Part shown: piece after piece, positions 28,621-30,427 of the stretch | Numbering within the stretch: the first letter of the stretch is position 1 | Layout: each line of letters begins with the position of its first letter | NCBI GenBank assembly: GCA_021802325.1 | Contig: JAKAAM010000008.1 | Span: forward strand, 1 to 30,427 | Source of the DNA: Nitrospirota bacterium | Lineage (GTDB): Bacteria; Nitrospirota_A; Leptospirillia; Leptospirillales; Leptospirillaceae | DNA length: 30,427 nucleotides | Direction of reading: 5' to 3' | The notes under the pieces: model-generated | What the model was told of the DNA's origin: nothing | Database searches by the model: none | The model's input: only the letters and a program-made list of their open reading frames with translations | Position numbers and translations under genes: made by a program

Positions 28621-29262
28621 ATGAGCAACAAAATTGGCGGCATCCTGGAGCGTCTGGCTGCAGTTGAGCAGGAGCTCGAAGCCGCTCTTACCCAGGAACT
28701 CGAGGAAAAACAGAAAGACTTCCGCTACCGGATCGACAAGAAGAAAATCTTGTTTGAAAAAGAAATGGAGGAGGTCAACAGGACCATGCGACAGGGTGTC
28801 GTGGCCTTTCTTGCCAGCACTCCGATCATGAGCCTACTTGTGGCTCCAGTCATATATTCTCTCTATATTCCACTTTTTCTCCTCGATCTCTGGATCGGCC
28901 TCTATCAGGCTGTCTGTTTCCGGGCCTACGGGATCCCCCGCGTCCGGCGGTCCGACTATATTGTTCTTGACCGTGGCGGGCTCGCCTATTTGAATGTGAT
29001 CGAGCAGTTCAATTGCAACTATTGCGGATATGCCAATGGTCTCGTAGGGTATGCGCGTGAGGTGGCCTCCAGGACCGAGCAATACTTTTGTCCGATCAAA
29101 CATGCAAGAAAAATTCTCGGAACGCATGACCGTTATCGAAACTTTTTCGATTTCGGAGATGGTGAGCGGTATCGCCGGGAGCTTGAACGGCTCAGGGAAG
29201 AGCTCAAGAAGGGCCCTTCAGAAGGTACAGAAACCAATGCCAAGACTTCGGCTACTCCCTGA
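28621..29262 (+). CDS. Conserved membrane protein with coiled-coil N-terminus and cytosolic cysteine region
   Basis: This 213-residue protein begins with a coiled-coil-like helix (about 10-60, rich in Glu/Lys). One or two membrane segments follow (VVAFLASTPIMSLLVAPVIYSLYIPLFLLDLWIGLY). The C-terminal domain contains FNCNYCGYANGLVGYAREVASR...QYFCPIKHA, with a CxxC pair and a third Cys, which I recall from a conserved bacterial family of unknown role. ATG 28621 has GAAGGAG. The 3' end overlaps the convergent outer-membrane gene by 11 bases. Confidence 0.75.
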   Translation: MSNKIGGILERLAAVEQELEAALTQELEEKQKDFRYRIDKKKILFEKEMEEVNRTMRQGVVAFLASTPIMSLLVAPVIYSLYIPLFLLDLWIGLYQAVCFRAYGIPRVRRSDYIVLDRGGLAYLNVIEQFNCNYCGYANGLVGYAREVASRTEQYFCPIKHARKILGTHDRYRNFFDFGDGERYRRELERLREELKKGPSEGTETNAKTSATP

Positions 29263-30124
29263 GGAAAAGCCCCAGCTCGAATTCCATCATGAAGTAGGTG
29301 GTGGGCTGTGGGCCCAGACTTCCATAAGTTGTCAGGCCTTCCCCGATTTCGTTGAGCCAGAGATCGCCGTAAGGCATATAGGCGATCTCCGGGATGAAGG
29401 TCAGCATGGGGGCGACCCTTCCGTTCGAGAGCGGGATCGATCCGTTTGCATCGGCCTCGATCTGAAGAGCGACGATCTGGTCAAAGGTTCGCCCGATGCT
29501 GATTTCGAAAAAAGGATCGGCGATCGCTCCGATGCCGGTGGGAATCGTGTCTCCCGTGATCCCCTGCAAATAGACCCGATGGTATCTGAATGCCCACAGA
29601 AGCTCGGGGGTGATGGCGTTTCCCTCTCCGGGAAAATTCTGGGCCTGGGGAGTCGGCCACAGATTTCCTTCAACTTCAAAGGAGAGAATAGCCGCTTCTC
29701 TGGAAACTTCCGTGCCTGTCTGATAGGGGACGACCCGGAGGCCCAGGGAGATCGGACCAAAGCCCGAAGGACCTTCACCAAGGGGATAGTTCATCAGAAA
29801 AACTGGGAAGTCGAGTTCCCCCCCGAGCCAGGTATTGAAGGCGAAGTCCATCTCTCCGGAAAGCGTCCAGGTATTACCGCGTGAAAGGATATCGGCATTG
29901 ATCGAATGGATATAGAAGGCATTTTCGACCCAGGATTCCTCGATGTTCAGGCTTCGGACGATTCCCCTGTCCAAATCGAGGGGAATTGTATCGGAGATTG
30001 GAGAAAGGGAGCTTCCGTTCAGGCTTGGCGGGGGCAGGGAGTCTGCCCAGCTCGAACTTTGTCGGCTGATTGAAGACAAAAGAACGAAGACGGATACCAT
30101 CAAAAGATGTTTGAGTCTTCTCAG
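29252..30124 (-). CDS. Fur-regulated outer-membrane beta-barrel protein
   Basis: From CTG 30124 this is a 290-residue protein with a proper signal peptide (MRRLKHLLMVSVFVLLSS, cleavage near SSWADS). The rest is rich in alternating aromatic and hydrophobic residues (SGEMDFAFNTWLGGELDFPVF; FEISIGRTFDQIVALQIEAD), suggesting an outer-membrane barrel, and ends LGLFLRE. No named family is recognised. GGGAGG (30131-30136) lies six bases before CTG 30124; the next usable starts (TTG 30103, ATG 30100) have no ribosome binding site and lose the basic part of the signal. A near-perfect Fur box overlaps its promoter, so it is probably induced by low iron. Confidence 0.65.
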   Translation of the reverse strand: MRRLKHLLMVSVFVLLSSISRQSSSWADSLPPPSLNGSSLSPISDTIPLDLDRGIVRSLNIEESWVENAFYIHSINADILSRGNTWTLSGEMDFAFNTWLGGELDFPVFLMNYPLGEGPSGFGPISLGLRVVPYQTGTEVSREAAILSFEVEGNLWPTPQAQNFPGEGNAITPELLWAFRYHRVYLQGITGDTIPTGIGAIADPFFEISIGRTFDQIVALQIEADANGSIPLSNGRVAPMLTFIPEIAYMPYGDLWLNEIGEGLTTYGSLGPQPTTYFMMEFELGLFLRE

Positions 30125-30143
30125 AGGAGACCTCCCATTTAAA

Positions 30144-30186
30144 GATAATGAGAATCATTATCTAATATGTAGCGGGGGCTTTTCAA
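30144..30186 (-). promoter_or_regulatory. Fur box overlapping a sigma-70 promoter
   Basis: GATAATGAGAATCATTATC (30144-30162) matches the classic 19-bp Fur consensus at 18 of 19 positions. On the minus strand TTGAAA (30186-30181), an 18-base spacer and GATAAT (30162-30157) form a promoter whose -10 lies inside the Fur box, so Fur-Fe would block RNA polymerase. Confidence 0.8.
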
Positions 30187-30265
30187 GAGAGGATAAAAAA
30201 GATAGGCCAATAGGAAAAATATCGCCCATTCGTAGGCATTTTGAGGAACGGTGGATCAATTTGGC

Positions 30266-30294
30266 TTGACCTTTGGTCCCTTTTTTTTCATAAT
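30266..30294 (+). promoter_or_regulatory. Promoter of tRNA-Lys
   Basis: TTGACC (30266-30271), a 17-base spacer and CATAAT (30289-30294) precede the tRNA by seven bases, so transcription would start almost at the mature 5' end. Confidence 0.7.
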
Positions 30295-30301
30295 GAACGA
30301 C

Positions 30302-30377
30302 GAGCCGCTAGCTCATTCGGTAGAGCATCGCCCTTTTAAGGCGAGTGTGCTGGGATCGAAGCCCAGGCGGCTCACCA
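30302..30377 (+). tRNA. tRNA-Lys (anticodon TTT)
   Basis: Acceptor GAGCCGC/GCGGCTC, D-stem GCTC/GAGC, anticodon stem TCGCC/GGCGA with loop CTTTTAA (anticodon TTT), T-arm CTGGG-ATCGAAG-CCCAG, encoded CCA. All stems pair fully. The last 50 bases of the window after it are AT-rich and hold no clear gene. Confidence 0.97.
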
Positions 30378-30427
30378 TTATTTAAGCCATTGTTTAAAGA
30401 ATATTTGTTTTAAAAAATATTTTTTGC

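Overview
The window is a GC-rich bacterial chromosome segment. Gene content (leuS-lptE-holA facing rpsT, murJ, an LptE lipoprotein, an LpxH-like hydrolase, outer-membrane beta-barrel proteins) points to a Gram-negative bacterium. The style of the proteins, including a chlorite-dismutase-fold protein, a PPK2-type polyphosphate kinase and glucan phosphorylase beside acetate kinase, makes me think of the acidophilic iron oxidiser Leptospirillum (Nitrospirota). That assignment is inference from memory, not a database result.

Positions 1-17200 are core chromosome. A tRNA-Arg(TCG) and ppk2 lie on the minus strand. Opposite them runs a tightly packed plus-strand operon: an MGDG-synthase-like glycosyltransferase, a diacylglucosamine-pyrophosphatase-like hydrolase, acetate kinase and alpha-glucan phosphorylase. 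Next come a minus-strand tRNA-thiolation pair (TtuA-like enzyme and ubiquitin-like sulfur carrier) with a DUF721/DciA-like gene, then a plus-strand pair (PCP_red/chlorite-dismutase-fold fusion and an HNH nuclease). MurJ, rpsT and the minus-strand leuS-lptE-holA operon follow.

Positions 17236-25645 are an 8.4-kb integrated mobile element bounded by 44-bp direct repeats of the 3' part of a tRNA-Arg(ACG) gene. It carries a tyrosine integrase (frameshifted at a run of ten G), a zinc-ribbon protein, an AlpA-like helix-turn-helix protein, a CHC2/Toprim primase-like protein, a RepA-type AAA ATPase, an iteron-like array of TGAGAA repeats, several small genes, a self-regulated small DNA-binding protein with palindromic operators, and a terminase-small-subunit-like gene. 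There are no capsid, tail or large-terminase genes. This layout matches phage-inducible chromosomal island (PICI)-type satellites, and I consider it the most exciting content of the window. Its right end holds an AT-rich PEP-CTERM secreted-protein gene flanked by a 16-bp repeat, and a possible 21-codon small gene with its own promoter-like box and terminator.

Positions 25646-30427 carry envelope genes: a CRP-site-controlled operon of a 31-residue-repeat periplasmic protein and a TPR/beta-barrel outer-membrane protein, a conserved membrane protein with a CxxC region, and an outer-membrane protein under a near-perfect Fur box. A tRNA-Lys(TTT) with a strong promoter closes the window. At three genes the best ribosome binding site points to a non-standard start codon (ATC or CTG), which is worth testing.
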